Shown piece after piece: positions 48,523-58,472 of a stretch of DNA of 64,000 bases. The position numbers and the translations under genes were made by a program. Each line of letters begins with the position of its first letter. The first letter of the stretch is position 1. The DNA is taken from contig NZ_AUMO01000017.1 of assembly GCF_000430725.1 (NCBI RefSeq), positions 124,001 to 188,000 of the forward strand. The letters run 5' to 3'. The notes below the pieces were generated by a model. It was not told where the DNA came from. It worked only from the letters and a program-made list of their open reading frames with translations, and searched no databases. Origin of the DNA: Azohydromonas australica DSM 1124 (GTDB lineage Bacteria > Pseudomonadota > Gammaproteobacteria > Burkholderiales > Burkholderiaceae_C).

Positions 48523-49254
48523 TCAGGACTTGCGGCTGCTTTCGGCTAGGTGCTTCTCGACCTCGGCGCCCGGGATGGCGCCGGGCACGCGGGTGCCGTC
48601 CTCGAACACCATGGCCGGCGTGCCCTGCACGCGGTGCTTCTTGCCGAAGGCCACGTTCCGCTCCAGCGCGGCAGTGTCGCAATCGCCCATGGAGCGCGGC
48701 GGGGTAACGCCGCTCAGCATCCAGTCGCGCCAGGTCTTGGCCGGGTCCTTGGCGCACCAGATGGCCTTGGACTTGGCGTCGGAATCGGGCCCCAGGATGG
48801 GATAGAGGAAGGTGTAGACCGTGACGTCCTTGACAGCGGCCAGGTCCTTTTCGAAGCGCTTGCAGTAGCCGCAGTTCGGGTCCACGAACACGGCCATCTT
48901 GCGCGCGCCACTGCCCTGCTTGATGACCACCGCGTCCTTCAGCGGCAGGCTGGCGAAGTCGATGGCGCTGAGCTTGTTGAGCCGCGACTCGGTGATGTTG
49001 GCGCGGGTGCGGGTGTCGACGATCTGGCCCTGGATGATGTGGTCGCCCTTGTCGTCCGTGTACATCACGTCGTTGCCGATGCGGATCTCCCACAGCCCAG
49101 GCACGGAGGTGCGGCTGACCTCGTCGATCTTGGGCAGGCTGGGCAGCCGCTCGGCCAGGTTCTTGCGGATCTGCGCCTCCTGCGCCGACGCGCCCAGGGC
49201 GGCGGCGGCCAGCAGGCTGAGGGCGCCTAGGCGGGCCAGCGTGCGCGTGTTCAT
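48523..49254 (-). CDS. dsbC: Thiol:disulfide interchange protein DsbC
   Basis: Periplasmic disulfide isomerase. 243 residues: signal peptide (about 1-24), N-terminal dimerisation domain, then a thioredoxin fold with the active site Cys128-Gly-Tyr-Cys131 in VDPNCGYCKRF and the cis-proline loop GTPAMVF at 211-217. The second cysteine pair (Cys167, Cys192) is conserved in DsbC. ATG at 49254. The 236 bp downstream separate it from the orphan TnpB gene. It lies 28 bp after the UbiH-like gene, so the two may be cotranscribed. Confidence 0.95.
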   Translation of the reverse strand: MNTRTLARLGALSLLAAAALGASAQEAQIRKNLAERLPSLPKIDEVSRTSVPGLWEIRIGNDVMYTDDKGDHIIQGQIVDTRTRANITESRLNKLSAIDFASLPLKDAVVIKQGSGARKMAVFVDPNCGYCKRFEKDLAAVKDVTVYTFLYPILGPDSDAKSKAIWCAKDPAKTWRDWMLSGVTPPRSMGDCDTAALERNVAFGKKHRVQGTPAMVFEDGTRVPGAIPGAEVEKHLAESSRKS

Positions 49255-49282
49255 GAAAGGTCCCTTCCTGGGAAAAGCGGTG

Positions 49283-50395
49283 TCAGATGCCCAGCGCGCG
49301 GCCGGCGAGCCAGCGCTTGAGCGGCGTGAGGTTGTTGACCAGGTTCAGGCCGTGGTTGCGCAGCTCGCGCAGCACGGGCGTGTCGTGCTCAAAGAGGTGC
49401 AGCAGCCCGTCGGTGAGCTGCTGCATGGCCAGCGTCGGCACGGCGCGCTGGCGTGCGTAGCGGCGCAGCAGCTTCTCGTCGGACAGCGGGCGCCAGGGCT
49501 CGCGCTGCGCGATCACTTGTGCCAGCGCCTCTACGTCGCCCAGGCCCAGGTTCAGGCCCTGGCCGGAAAGCGGATGCACCGTGTGCGCCGTGTCGCCCAG
49601 CAGCACCCAGCCCGGGCCGCACACGCGCTGCGCGCGCGAGAGCTGCAGCGGCCAGCCCACGCGCGGGCCGTCCAGCTTCAGTTGCCCGGCGGCACCGCTG
49701 CTGGCCTCGTTGAGGGCGGCCTCGAAGTCGGCGTCGGAGAGCTGCTGCATCGCCTGCGCGCGCTCGGCGGGCACGGACCACACCAGGCCGTAGGAGACGC
49801 TCCGCTGTGGCCGGTCGAAGGGCAGCAGCGCCAGGATGTCGGGGCTGCGGAACCACTGCCAGGCCACGCCCTGGTGCGGCCGGTCCGCCACCAGCCGCGC
49901 CGCCACCGCAGTGTGGCCATAGGGCTTAACCTCGAAATCCACGCCCAGCGCCTCGCGCGCGGCAGAGTGCTTGCCCTCGCACAGCGCCGTGAGCTGCGCC
50001 TGCACGGGGGCGTTGGCCGGCAGCACCGTGATGTGCGGGGCGAAGCGCACGGCGGTGGCCAGGGCCTCGTCCAGCGCCTGCGCGTCCACGATCCAGCACA
50101 GCGCGTCCACGCACTGGCCCCAGGCCGAGAACTCCAGCTGGCTGCCGTGGGCGTCGCCATGCACCAGCATCTCGGAGACGGGGGTGGCGGCGTCGGCCGG
50201 CAGCGCGTCCCAGACCTTCAGGCTGCGCAGCAGGTTCACCGCCTGCGCGTTGAGCGCGTAGGTGCGCACGTCGGGCCCCTGCTGGCGCGGCGGCGCTTCC
50301 AGCAGGGCCACGCCCAGGCCCTGGCGCGAGAGGGCCAGCGCCAGGCTGCGGCCCACCGCGCCGGCGCCGCGCACGGCGATGTCGTAGGAACTCAT
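49283..50395 (-). CDS. UbiH/UbiF/VisC-family FAD monooxygenase
   Basis: Ubiquinone-biosynthesis hydroxylase of the UbiH/COQ6 family. 370 residues: the FAD dinucleotide-binding start YDIAVRGAGAVGRSLALAL, a middle DG-like region, and the second FAD motif LLGDTAHTVHPLSGQGLN (GD motif) near 275-292. Which ring position it hydroxylates cannot be told from sequence. ATG at 50395. Followed closely by dsbC. Confidence 0.9.
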   Translation of the reverse strand: MSSYDIAVRGAGAVGRSLALALSRQGLGVALLEAPPRQQGPDVRTYALNAQAVNLLRSLKVWDALPADAATPVSEMLVHGDAHGSQLEFSAWGQCVDALCWIVDAQALDEALATAVRFAPHITVLPANAPVQAQLTALCEGKHSAAREALGVDFEVKPYGHTAVAARLVADRPHQGVAWQWFRSPDILALLPFDRPQRSVSYGLVWSVPAERAQAMQQLSDADFEAALNEASSGAAGQLKLDGPRVGWPLQLSRAQRVCGPGWVLLGDTAHTVHPLSGQGLNLGLGDVEALAQVIAQREPWRPLSDEKLLRRYARQRAVPTLAMQQLTDGLLHLFEHDTPVLRELRNHGLNLVNNLTPLKRWLAGRALGI

Positions 50396-50518
50396 GCGGG
50401 GGATTGTAGGCAGCGGCGCTTTTCCCTCCGCCGCGCCACAGGCGCGGCAGTACGATGCCGCGCCCTGCCCGGCGCATGCGCCCAGGCGCCCTCTTTTGCC
50501 CTCCTGCCGAGTCCTGCC

Positions 50519-51364
50519 GTGAGCGACCTTTCCCTGCGCCTGCACGCCCTGAGCATCTACCCCGTGAAGTCCTGTGCCGGCCTGGCGCTGGAGCAGGCGC
50601 TGCTCACGCCCACCGGGCTCGAATACGACCGCGCCTGGATGCTGGTGGACGCCGACGGCGACTTCGCCAGCCAGCGTCAGTGGCCGCGGCTGCAGCTGGT
50701 GAAGCCCTCCTTCGAGGGCGAGACGCTGCTGCTGCATGCGCCGGACATGCTGCCGCTGGCCCTGCCCTTGGCCGTCCAGGGCACACCGCGCCAAGTGAAG
50801 GTGTGGGACGACGAGGTCACGGCGCTGGACCAGGGCGACGCGGCGGCGCACTGGTTCGAGGCCGCCGTGGGCCAGCCGCTGCGGCTGGTGCGCTTCGACC
50901 CGGCGCAGCGCCGGCTGTCGGACCCGACATGGAGCGCCGGCGTGGAGGCCGAAAACGCCTTCAGCGACGGTTTCCCGCTGCTGGTGGCCTCCACCGCCTC
51001 GCTGGCGGAGCTCAACGCGCGGCTGGCGGCGCGCGGCCAGCCGCCCGTCACGCTGGAGCGCTTCCGGCCCAACCTGGTGCTCGACGGGCTGGAGGATGCC
51101 AACGGCGAGGACTTTATCGACACCCTGGAGCTCGAAGGCGGGGTGCGACTGAAGCTGGTGAAACCCTGCGTGCGCTGCTCGATCCCGAACGTCGATCCGG
51201 CCACGGCCGAGCGCGGCCACGAGCCCGGCGACACCTTGGCGAGCTACCGGGCCGATCCGCGCATGAAGGGGCGCATCACCTTCGCCATGAACGCGGTGAT
51301 CGAGGCCGGCGCGGGGCAGGTGCTGCGCGTGGGCGGCGGCGTGGAGGCGTCGCTGGCGGTGTGA
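50519..51364 (+). CDS. MOSC-domain protein (YcbX-like)
   Basis: 281 residues: MOSC N-terminal beta-barrel (LHALSIYPVKSCAGLALEQA and YDRAWMLVDADGDFASQRQ) and a C-terminal MOSC domain with FRPNLVLDG and the conserved cysteine stretch VKPCVRCSIPNVDP. MOSC proteins bind molybdenum cofactor and carry sulfur or reduce N-hydroxylated compounds (YcbX, mARC). No ferredoxin domain follows, unlike YcbX. Start GTG at 50519, reading SDLSLRLHAL. Confidence 0.88.
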   Translation: MSDLSLRLHALSIYPVKSCAGLALEQALLTPTGLEYDRAWMLVDADGDFASQRQWPRLQLVKPSFEGETLLLHAPDMLPLALPLAVQGTPRQVKVWDDEVTALDQGDAAAHWFEAAVGQPLRLVRFDPAQRRLSDPTWSAGVEAENAFSDGFPLLVASTASLAELNARLAARGQPPVTLERFRPNLVLDGLEDANGEDFIDTLELEGGVRLKLVKPCVRCSIPNVDPATAERGHEPGDTLASYRADPRMKGRITFAMNAVIEAGAGQVLRVGGGVEASLAV

Positions 51365-51423
51365 ATGCACGCCGCGCGGGCGGCGTCCATCCCCCGCGGT
51401 GGGGAGGCTGAAGGGCCGGGCGA

Positions 51424-51429
51424 CTAGAA
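51424..51429 (+). promoter_or_regulatory. Candidate -10 element of ychF
   Basis: TAGAAT preceded by C, 58 bp ahead of the ychF start, in the gap after the MOSC gene. No clear -35 is seen. The same CTAGAAT sequence lies ahead of the export operon at 1061-1067. Confidence 0.45.
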
Positions 51430-51487
51430 TTTCGGCCCTTCAGCCCTGTCCGGGCCTTCGTCTGCCCTCTTACCCGGAACCCTTTCC

Positions 51488-52582
<1,095 letters not shown>

Positions 52583-52623
52583 GCCTCAGCCGAGCAGCGG
52601 GCCACCCGGCCCGGCTCCCGACG

Positions 52624-52657
52624 AGCCCTGCTCATCCTCGCGATGGCGGGGCTTTTT
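52624..52657 (+). terminator. ychF terminator
   Basis: AGCCCTGC (52624-52631) pairs with GCGGGGCT (52646-52653) with one G-T type pair. TTTTT follows at 52653-52657. It lies 41 bp after the ychF stop. Confidence 0.7.
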
Positions 52658-52827
52658 GCTGGACGAGGCGTCCCGCGCAACCGTTGCCGACCTGCCCGGT
52701 CAGGCCCTTGAGCAGATAAAGAACAGGCTCCGGTGAACGCAGAGGGAACACAGGCGCAGGTGGCCCGCTGGTGACGCGCGCCGGTGTCAGCCCGCGGCGG
52801 ATGCCGGCATGCCAGCCGGGATGAAAA

Positions 52828-52850
52828 ACCCGGGCCTGCCCGGGTCTTTT
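52828..52850 (+). terminator. Second terminator upstream of rpoH
   Basis: ACCCGGG (52828-52834) and CCCGGGT (52839-52845) with a CCTG loop, followed by CTTTT. A perfect 7-bp stem. It would stop any read-through from ychF into the heat-shock-controlled rpoH promoter. Confidence 0.65.
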
Positions 52851-52910
52851 CACTATCCGAACAGCCGTCAAGGAGAGCACGCGGCGCGCCGGCCATCGGA
52901 CAGTCCGGCA

Positions 52911-52937
52911 TTAGCACTCAGATCAGCCGAGTGCTAA
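52911..52937. promoter_or_regulatory. CIRCE operator (HrcA binding site) upstream of rpoH
   Basis: TTAGCACTC (52911-52919), a 9-nt spacer, then GAGTGCTAA (52929-52937). This is an exact match to the CIRCE consensus. The right arm runs into TGCTAATAT, which resembles an extended -10 (TG-n-TAATAT, 52932-52940), so bound HrcA would block RNA polymerase. The site lies 42 bp ahead of the rpoH start. hrcA itself is not in the window. Confidence 0.93.
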
Positions 52938-52979
52938 TATTTTGGGAACCAAACGCGATTTCTCCAGTCCGAGCACTCC

Positions 52980-53912
52980 ATGAACATGTCCACTGCGAAT
53001 GCTGTTGCTCTGCGTGACCCTTGGGCGCTGGTGCCGTCCCTCGGCAACCTGGACGCCTACATTTCGGCCGTGAACCGCATCCCGCTGCTGACGGCGGAAG
53101 AAGAGAAGGACTGCGCCAAGCGGCTGCGCGACCACGGTGACGTGCAGGCCGCGGGCCGGCTGGTGCTGTCGCACCTGCGCCTGGTGGTGTCGGTGTCTCG
53201 CCAGTACCTGGGCTACGGGCTGCCCCACGGCGACCTGATCCAGGAAGGCAACGTGGGCCTGATGAAGGCCGTCAAACGCTTCGACCCCGAGCAGGGCGTT
53301 CGGCTGGTGAGCTACGCGCTGCACTGGATCAAGGCCGAGATCCACGAATACATCCTGCGCAACTGGCGCATGGTCAAGCTGGCCACGACCAAGGCGCAAC
53401 GCAAGCTGTTCTTCAACCTGCGCTCGCTCAAGCAAGGCTTCAAGAACGAGGCCGATGCCGGCCGCAGCTACCGCAACTCGCTCAGCGGCGACGAGGTGCG
53501 CACGGTGGCCGAGCATCTCAACGTGAAGCCCGAGGAAGTGCTGGAGATGGAGACCCGCCTGTCGGGCGGCGACGTGGCGCTGGAGCCCCAGGGCGAAGAC
53601 AACGAGGAGGCGACCTTCGCGCCCATCGCCTACCTGGCCGACGAAGCCAGCGAACCCACGCGGGTGCTGGAGGCGCGGCGTCGCGACGTGATGGCCAGCG
53701 ACGGCATCCTGCGCGCGCTGGACGCGCTGGACGCGCGCAGCCGCCGCATCGTCGAGCAGCGCTGGCTGGAAGTGAACGACGACAACTCCGGCGGCAAGAC
53801 GCTGCACGAGCTGGCGGCGGAGTACGGCGTCAGCGCCGAGCGCATTCGCCAGATCGAGGTCGCGGCGATGAAGAAGATGCGCAAGGCGATGGAGTCGACG
53901 GTCGCCGCCTGA
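52980..53912 (+). CDS. rpoH: RNA polymerase heat-shock sigma factor RpoH (sigma 32)
   Basis: Directs transcription of chaperone and protease genes on heat shock. 310 residues: region 2 with GDLIQEGNVGLMKAVKRFDP and the -10-recognition helix SYALHWIKAEIHEYI (about 84-125), the RpoH box QRKLFFNLR (140-148), which separates RpoH from other sigma factors, and region 4 with AAEYGVSAERIRQIEVAAM near the end. ATG at 52980; a second ATG two codons later is possible. A CIRCE site overlaps its promoter, adding HrcA repression. Confidence 0.97.
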   Translation: MNMSTANAVALRDPWALVPSLGNLDAYISAVNRIPLLTAEEEKDCAKRLRDHGDVQAAGRLVLSHLRLVVSVSRQYLGYGLPHGDLIQEGNVGLMKAVKRFDPEQGVRLVSYALHWIKAEIHEYILRNWRMVKLATTKAQRKLFFNLRSLKQGFKNEADAGRSYRNSLSGDEVRTVAEHLNVKPEEVLEMETRLSGGDVALEPQGEDNEEATFAPIAYLADEASEPTRVLEARRRDVMASDGILRALDALDARSRRIVEQRWLEVNDDNSGGKTLHELAAEYGVSAERIRQIEVAAMKKMRKAMESTVAA

Positions 53913-53945
53913 GCGCCGGCGCCCCGCCCTCCCCGGCTGAAACGA

Positions 53946-53973
53946 CGACGGCCCCCGCGGGGGCCGTCGGCTT
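53946..53973. terminator. Bidirectional terminator between rpoH and SCO1 gene
   Basis: A perfect 24-bp palindrome (53946-53969; arms start CGACGGCC and end GGCCGTCG) followed on the + strand by GCTTTTGG. It lies 33 bp after rpoH and 24 bp from the SCO1 stop, so it can serve both convergent genes. Confidence 0.8.
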
Positions 53974-53992
53974 TTGGCGTCCGGATTCGACG

Positions 53993-54640
53993 TCAGGCCG
54001 GTGCGGCCTGGGCCAGCAGCTTCTTGATGTCGTCGGCCAGCGCCTGCGCGCCGCCGGCGCCGTAGCGGCTGAACAGCCGCACGCGGCCCTGGGTGTCGTA
54101 GATGTAGCTGCCGGCGGTGTGGTCCAGGGTGTAGGCGTCGTCGGTCTTGCCCGGCACCTTCATGTAGAAGACCTTGAACTCGCGCGCCACGGCCTTGAGC
54201 TGCTCCGGCGAGGGCCGCAGCGCGATGAAGCCGGCGTCGAAGTTGTTCACGTACGCGCGCAGCATCTCCGGCGTGTCGCGCTCGGGGTCGAGCGTGACGA
54301 AGATGCCCTGCACGCGCTCGCCGTCCGCGCCCAGCGAGCGCTTGACCTCCGCCAGCTCGGCCAGCGTGGTCGGGCACACGTCGGGACAGTGCGTGTAGCC
54401 GAAGAACACCACGGCGACCTTGCCCTTGAAGTCCGAGAGCTTGCGCATCTGGCCCTGCACGTCGGGCAGCTCCAGCTTGCCGGCGTAGTCGGCCCCGGTG
54501 ATGTCCACGGCGTGGAAGGTGGAGACAGTGGCCTTGGGTGCGTCGGCGTTGCCGGCGCGGTTGCAGCCGGCCAGGGCCAGCAGCGCCGCGGAGGCACCGG
54601 CCAGGGCCAGGGCACGGCGGGAGATCAGTACGGAATCCAT
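53993..54640 (-). CDS. SCO1/SenC-family copper chaperone
   Basis: Delivers copper to the CuA site of cytochrome c oxidase subunit II. 215 residues: N-terminal signal with lipobox LALAGC (Cys26), so probably a membrane-anchored lipoprotein, then a thioredoxin fold with the copper-binding Cys85-x3-Cys89 in [14 protein letters not shown] and His174 in DHTAGSYIY. Last gene of the cox operon. Its start overlaps the ctaB end by about 16 bases. Confidence 0.94.
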   Translation of the reverse strand: MDSVLISRRALALAGASAALLALAGCNRAGNADAPKATVSTFHAVDITGADYAGKLELPDVQGQMRKLSDFKGKVAVVFFGYTHCPDVCPTTLAELAEVKRSLGADGERVQGIFVTLDPERDTPEMLRAYVNNFDAGFIALRPSPEQLKAVAREFKVFYMKVPGKTDDAYTLDHTAGSYIYDTQGRVRLFSRYGAGGAQALADDIKKLLAQAAPA

Positions 54641-55590
54641 GGGCTCAGGTAGTGGTCCAGCAGCAGCGCCGCGAACAGCAGCGACAGGTAGAGGATGGAG
54701 AAGCGGAAGGTCTTGCGCGCCTGCGCGTCACTGTAGACCCGCCACAGCTTCCAGGCATACGCGATGAAGAGGCCACCCAGCGCCAGCGCCGAGGCCAGGT
54801 AGAGCAGCCCGCTCATGCCGTAGATCCAGGGCAGCAGCGTGGCCGCCAGCAGCACCAGGCTGTAGAGCAGCACCTGCAGCCGCGTGAACTCCGAGCCGTG
54901 CGTCACCGGCAGCATCGGCAGCCCGGCGCGGCGGTAGTCCTCGGTGCGGTACAGCGCGAGGGCCCAGAAGTGCGGCGGCGTCCACAGGAAGATGATCAGG
55001 CACAGCATCAGCGCTTCGGGCCCGACCTCGCCGCGCACCGCGGCCCAGCCCAGCACCGGCGGCATGGCGCCGGAGGCGCCGCCGATGACGATGTTCTGCG
55101 GCGTCATCGGCTTGAGCACCACCGTGTAGATCACGGCGTAGCCGACGAAGGTGGCGAAGGTCAGGACCATCGTCAGCGGGTTGACGAAGGCCCACAGCAG
55201 CGCGCTGCCCAGGGCGCACAGCAGCCCGGAGAACAGCAGCGTCTGCCCGTTGCCGAGCTGTCCGCGCGCGGTGGGCCGCCAAGCGGTGCGCGACATGCGG
55301 GCGTCGATGTGCTGCTCCACCACGCAGTTGAACGCTGCTGCCGCCGCGGCCACCAGCCAGATGCCGGCGGTGGCTGCGATCACCGTGACGGGGGCCGGGA
55401 GCCCGGGCGTGGCCAGCAGCATGCCGATCAGCGCGCAGAAGACGATGAGCTGCACCACCCGCGGCTTCGTGAGGGCGTAGAACTGGCGCCAGATCGGGAT
55501 GTGGACCTGGGCGGCCGGACGGGGGACGGCGGTCGTGGCGGCGGCGGGCGCGGGCGGGGTCACGGAGGAATGGGTTGCGGTTCGGGTCAT
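54625..55590 (-). CDS. ctaB: Protoheme IX farnesyltransferase (heme O synthase)
   Basis: UbiA-family prenyltransferase that farnesylates heme B to heme O for the oxidase. 321 residues, about nine membrane helices, with [20 protein letters not shown], the Asp-containing prenyl-diphosphate-binding region [15 protein letters not shown], and [19 protein letters not shown] (second conserved loop). The first 30 residues are Pro/Ala/Thr-rich and non-conserved. ATG at 55590 overlaps the ctaA stop (ATGA), and the stop overlaps the SCO1 start. Confidence 0.96.
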   Translation of the reverse strand: MTRTATHSSVTPPAPAAATTAVPRPAAQVHIPIWRQFYALTKPRVVQLIVFCALIGMLLATPGLPAPVTVIAATAGIWLVAAAAAAFNCVVEQHIDARMSRTAWRPTARGQLGNGQTLLFSGLLCALGSALLWAFVNPLTMVLTFATFVGYAVIYTVVLKPMTPQNIVIGGASGAMPPVLGWAAVRGEVGPEALMLCLIIFLWTPPHFWALALYRTEDYRRAGLPMLPVTHGSEFTRLQVLLYSLVLLAATLLPWIYGMSGLLYLASALALGGLFIAYAWKLWRVYSDAQARKTFRFSILYLSLLFAALLLDHYLSPWIPY

Positions 55591-56753
55591 GGGTATCTCG
55601 CTCCGGGCACCAGATCGGGATGCGCCGCGGGCTGCGCGGGAACTCGCGCACGCGCGCTCTGGTGGGCGCGCATGAGCATCAGGCTCAGGATCACGGTCAG
55701 CGCGGCAGCGCCGCCGGTGTGGGCCACGGCCGCCACCAGCGGCCAGCCCAGCACCACGTTGGACACGCCGCTGCCCAGCTGCCACGCCCCCACGGCGAGC
55801 AACGCGCAGGCCCAGCGGCGGGCTTGGGGATCGGGCTGGCGCCACAGCCCCCAGGCCGTCAGCGCCAGCGCCGCGAGCAGCACCAGCGCCATGAGCCGGT
55901 GCGTGAAGTGGATGGCCGTCAGCGCCGCAAAGGGCAGGAAGTCGCCCTCGCCCGTGCTGCCCAGCGCGCGCTGCAGGGTGAAACCGTGCTCGAAATCCAT
56001 CTCGGGCCACCAGCGGCCGTGGCAGGTGGGGAAGTCGCTGCAGGCCAGCACCGCGTAGTTGGTGCTGACCCAGCCGCCCAGTGCGATCTGCGCCAGCGCC
56101 AGCGCGGCCAACGCCCACAGCCCGCGCCGCAGCCCCGGCGTCAGCGCCAGCGGCCGGCTGCCGGGGCCGGTGAAGGCCTGGGACTGCGCCGCCAGCAGCG
56201 CCAGCAGCCCGAGGCCGCCGAGCAGGTGCCCGGTGACGATGGCCGGATACAGCTTCAAGGTCACCGTCAGCGCGCCGAAGGCGCCCTGCAGGCAAACCCA
56301 CACCAGCGTGGCGCTGGCCCACCAGGGGGAGATCAGCCCCGGCGTGCCGCGGCGGTGTTGCCGCCAGGTCGCCACCGCCAGCACCGTGATGAGCACGCCC
56401 ACGGCGGTGGCGAGGTAGCGGTGCAGCATCTCGATCCAGGCCTTGGCATGCGTCACCGGGCCGTCGGGCAGCAGCGCCTGCGCGGCGGCGATGTGGTGCT
56501 GCGCGCCCAGCGGGCTGGCGCTGCCGTAGCAGCCGGGCCAGTCGGGGCAGCCCAAGCCCGAGTCGGTGAGCCGGGTGAAGGCACCGAAGAGCACGAGGTC
56601 GAAGCACAGGAACAGCGTCAGCGCGGTGAGCCCGCGCAGCCGGGCCGCCGCGCCGCGGTGGCGCAGCGCCACCCAGGCCAGCGGCGCCAGCGCCAGCGCG
56701 ATACCCAGCAGCGCCAGGTGCAACAGCGGCGAGAGGTTGTAGGCCGTGTCCAT
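55587..56753 (-). CDS. ctaA: Heme A synthase (COX15/CtaA)
   Basis: Oxidises the C8 methyl of heme O to make heme A. 388 residues with eight membrane helices. Conserved histidines lie in [29 protein letters not shown] and [15 protein letters not shown], and the cysteine-containing loop is [16 protein letters not shown] at 56753 is 6 bp from the small upstream gene. Together with ctaB it supplies the oxidase cofactor. Confidence 0.95.
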   Translation of the reverse strand: MDTAYNLSPLLHLALLGIALALAPLAWVALRHRGAAARLRGLTALTLFLCFDLVLFGAFTRLTDSGLGCPDWPGCYGSASPLGAQHHIAAAQALLPDGPVTHAKAWIEMLHRYLATAVGVLITVLAVATWRQHRRGTPGLISPWWASATLVWVCLQGAFGALTVTLKLYPAIVTGHLLGGLGLLALLAAQSQAFTGPGSRPLALTPGLRRGLWALAALALAQIALGGWVSTNYAVLACSDFPTCHGRWWPEMDFEHGFTLQRALGSTGEGDFLPFAALTAIHFTHRLMALVLLAALALTAWGLWRQPDPQARRWACALLAVGAWQLGSGVSNVVLGWPLVAAVAHTGGAAALTVILSLMLMRAHQSARARVPAQPAAHPDLVPGARYP

Positions 56754-56759
56754 GGCGTT

Positions 56760-57458
56760 TCAGCGGCCTTCGCGGTCCCAGCTGGCCGAGGCGCGCAGCA
56801 GCCGCTCCAGGTCGCGCTTGAGGCGCGAGGGGTCGGGGCGCACCGGGGCGCGCATCATCCATTGCCCCATCGGATCGACGACATAGAGGTGCGAGGACAA
56901 CGACTCGCCCGGCGCGGGCTGCAGCCACTGCGCCACCTGCGCGGGGTCGGCGCGCAGGATCTGCGCCGCGCCGGCGTCCAGCACCGCCTTCTGCAGCGCG
57001 GCCGGGGGCATCTGGTCGTCGGTGACCAGCCACAGCTTGTCGATGCGCTCGCGCTCGCGACCGGTCATCTCGCGCAGCTGGCGCTGCAGGTACAGCAGCT
57101 TCTCGCAGTCGGCGTCGCAGTCGCCGCTGCCTGTGACCACCAGCAGCCACTGGCCCTTGAAGGAGGCGGCCGGGACTTGCTGGCCCTCCAGCGTGCGCAG
57201 CGCCAGCGGCGGCAGCTCGTGCGGCGGATCGATCAGCGCGGCGTAGTTGCTGCGGCCCTCGGGGCGGACGACGAAGTAGGTGAAGTACGAGGCCACCACG
57301 GGCGAGGCGCACGCCAACAGCACCAGCAGCATCTTGAGGCGCCCGCTGCGAGTGCGCCGCGCCTGCGCGTCGAGCTCAGGCCGGGGCATCGAGTGCACCG
57401 TCAGGCTCAGCGGCTCAGGCGGTGCGCCGGCGGGGGCGGAGGAGTTGGAACCAGACAT
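56760..57458 (-). CDS. Membrane-anchored thioredoxin-fold-like protein of the cox cluster
   Basis: 232 residues: one N-terminal helix ([25 protein letters not shown], about 40-64; read as two parts), then a soluble periplasmic domain. [20 protein letters not shown] and [20 protein letters not shown] resemble an SCO-like thioredoxin fold with a C-x3-C pair. The conserved place between SURF1 and ctaA suggests an oxidase-assembly role, but I know no experimental function. The start at 57458 overlaps SURF1 by 44 bp; ATG at 57389 would avoid that. Confidence 0.8.
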   Translation of the reverse strand: MSGSNSSAPAGAPPEPLSLTVHSMPRPELDAQARRTRSGRLKMLLVLLACASPVVASYFTYFVVRPEGRSNYAALIDPPHELPPLALRTLEGQQVPAASFKGQWLLVVTGSGDCDADCEKLLYLQRQLREMTGRERERIDKLWLVTDDQMPPAALQKAVLDAGAAQILRADPAQVAQWLQPAPGESLSSHLYVVDPMGQWMMRAPVRPDPSRLKRDLERLLRASASWDREGR

Positions 57459-58152
57459 AAAGACCCGTGATCAGCGCCGCCAGCGAAAACCACTGGACGG
57501 CATAGCCGTAGTGCTTGTGCACGTCCACAGCCGGCAAGGGCCAGTGGCGTCGCAGCCCGTCGGCAGCCGGGGCCGCAGCGTCGTCGAGCTGCAGCAGCGT
57601 GAGCGGACGCAAGCTCAGCTGCGTTTCATCCGCGAAGGATTCAATGGAGAGATTTTGACGGATCACCCCCGTCTCGCCGCCCTGCGGGGTGAATTCGTAG
57701 AGCCGCGCCGGCGGTCCCTCGATGCGCGCCGTGAGCGTCACCGGCTGCGCCGGCGTGGCGATGGCGGGCAGCCGGGTGCGCTCCTGCATGTCGCGCGGCA
57801 CCCAGCCGCGCTGCACCAGCGCGGCACTGCCATCGTCCAGCCGCAGCGGCGTGAGCACGAAGAAACCTGGGCGGCCATCCATCTGCCGGTTGTCGAGGAA
57901 GACGGTGCGCTCGGGGAGCCACTGTCCCCGCACCGTGATGCGCCGGTGCAGTTGCCCGGCCGCCTGCGCCGGCGTGCTCGCCAGCGCCTGGGCAGGCAGC
58001 GGCGGCAGCGCGACGCTGCTGTCCACCGCCTGCTGCAGCGTCTCCTTCTGCGCCGCGCGGTCGAGCTGCCACAGCCCCAGCCGTGCCATCAACAGCGCGC
58101 TCGCCACGGCCGCCAGCGTGACCACCAGCCGCCGAGCACGTGCGCTCAGCAT
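57415..58152 (-). CDS. SURF1-family cytochrome oxidase assembly protein
   Basis: Assists heme a insertion into oxidase subunit I. 245 residues with the two-helix layout of SURF1: N-terminal LVVTLAAVASALLMARLGLW followed by QLDRAAQKE, and C-terminal [20 protein letters not shown]. In between are VRGQWLPERTVFLDNRQMDG and VQRGWVPRDMQ, both family signatures. ATG at 58152 (GTG at 58158 possible). It is divergent from the DUF2909 gene, 42 bp away. Confidence 0.93.
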   Translation of the reverse strand: MLSARARRLVVTLAAVASALLMARLGLWQLDRAAQKETLQQAVDSSVALPPLPAQALASTPAQAAGQLHRRITVRGQWLPERTVFLDNRQMDGRPGFFVLTPLRLDDGSAALVQRGWVPRDMQERTRLPAIATPAQPVTLTARIEGPPARLYEFTPQGGETGVIRQNLSIESFADETQLSLRPLTLLQLDDAAAPAADGLRRHWPLPAVDVHKHYGYAVQWFSLAALITGLYVWFQLLRPRRRTA

Positions 58153-58194
58153 GGACACCGCCCGCCCGGAAAGCCGGTGCCAGAATGGCCGGCC

Positions 58195-58428
58195 ATGAAA
58201 TCCATCATCGTGCTGGCGCTGCTGGCCATCGTGGGAGCCCTGGCCGGCGCCGGCGTGCTGATGCTGCGCAAGAGGCCACCGCAGGCGCCACAAGCCGGCG
58301 GCCCCGACAAGCGCATGGCCCGGGCGCTGGCGCTGCGCGTGGGGCTGTCGGTGGCGCTGTTCCTGTTCATTCTCTTCAGTTACTGGATGGGCTGGATCCA
58401 GCCCACCGGCATTCCGCTGAGCCGCTGA
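58195..58428 (+). CDS. DUF2909 twin-transmembrane protein
   Basis: 77 residues with two hydrophobic helices (IIVLALLAIVGALAGAGVLM and LRVGLSVALFLFILFSYWMG) linked by a charged loop; ends WIQPTGIPLSR. Small proteins of this type accompany cytochrome oxidase genes in Burkholderiales, and a role in oxidase assembly is guessed. It is the only + strand gene in the cox cluster, placed between SURF1 and coxC. Confidence 0.82.
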   Translation: MKSIIVLALLAIVGALAGAGVLMLRKRPPQAPQAGGPDKRMARALALRVGLSVALFLFILFSYWMGWIQPTGIPLSR

Positions 58429-58429
58429 A

Positions 58430-58456
58430 CCCGGCGCTTCACGGCGCCACGCCGGG
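58430..58456. terminator. Inverted repeat between DUF2909 gene and coxC
   Basis: CCCGGCG (58430-58436) and CGCCGGG (58450-58456) could form a 7-bp stem with a 13-nt loop in the 44 bp between two convergent genes. There is no T-tract, so the call is tentative. Confidence 0.35.
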
Positions 58457-58472
58457 GCGGCTGCTGTTCACT

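Larger units (their letters stand above)
52583..52979. other. 397-bp gap between ychF and rpoH
   Basis: It holds two terminator hairpins (52624-52657 and 52828-52850), a CIRCE operator (52911-52937) with the rpoH promoter, and about 170 bp (52658-52827) in which I recognise nothing. No tRNA cloverleaf or riboswitch was found by eye. Confidence 0.7.

Noticed and set aside
52658..52827. Possible riboswitch or small RNA between ychF and rpoH
   Set aside because: Only GC-rich short palindromes; no conserved riboswitch core or promoter-terminator pair recognised.
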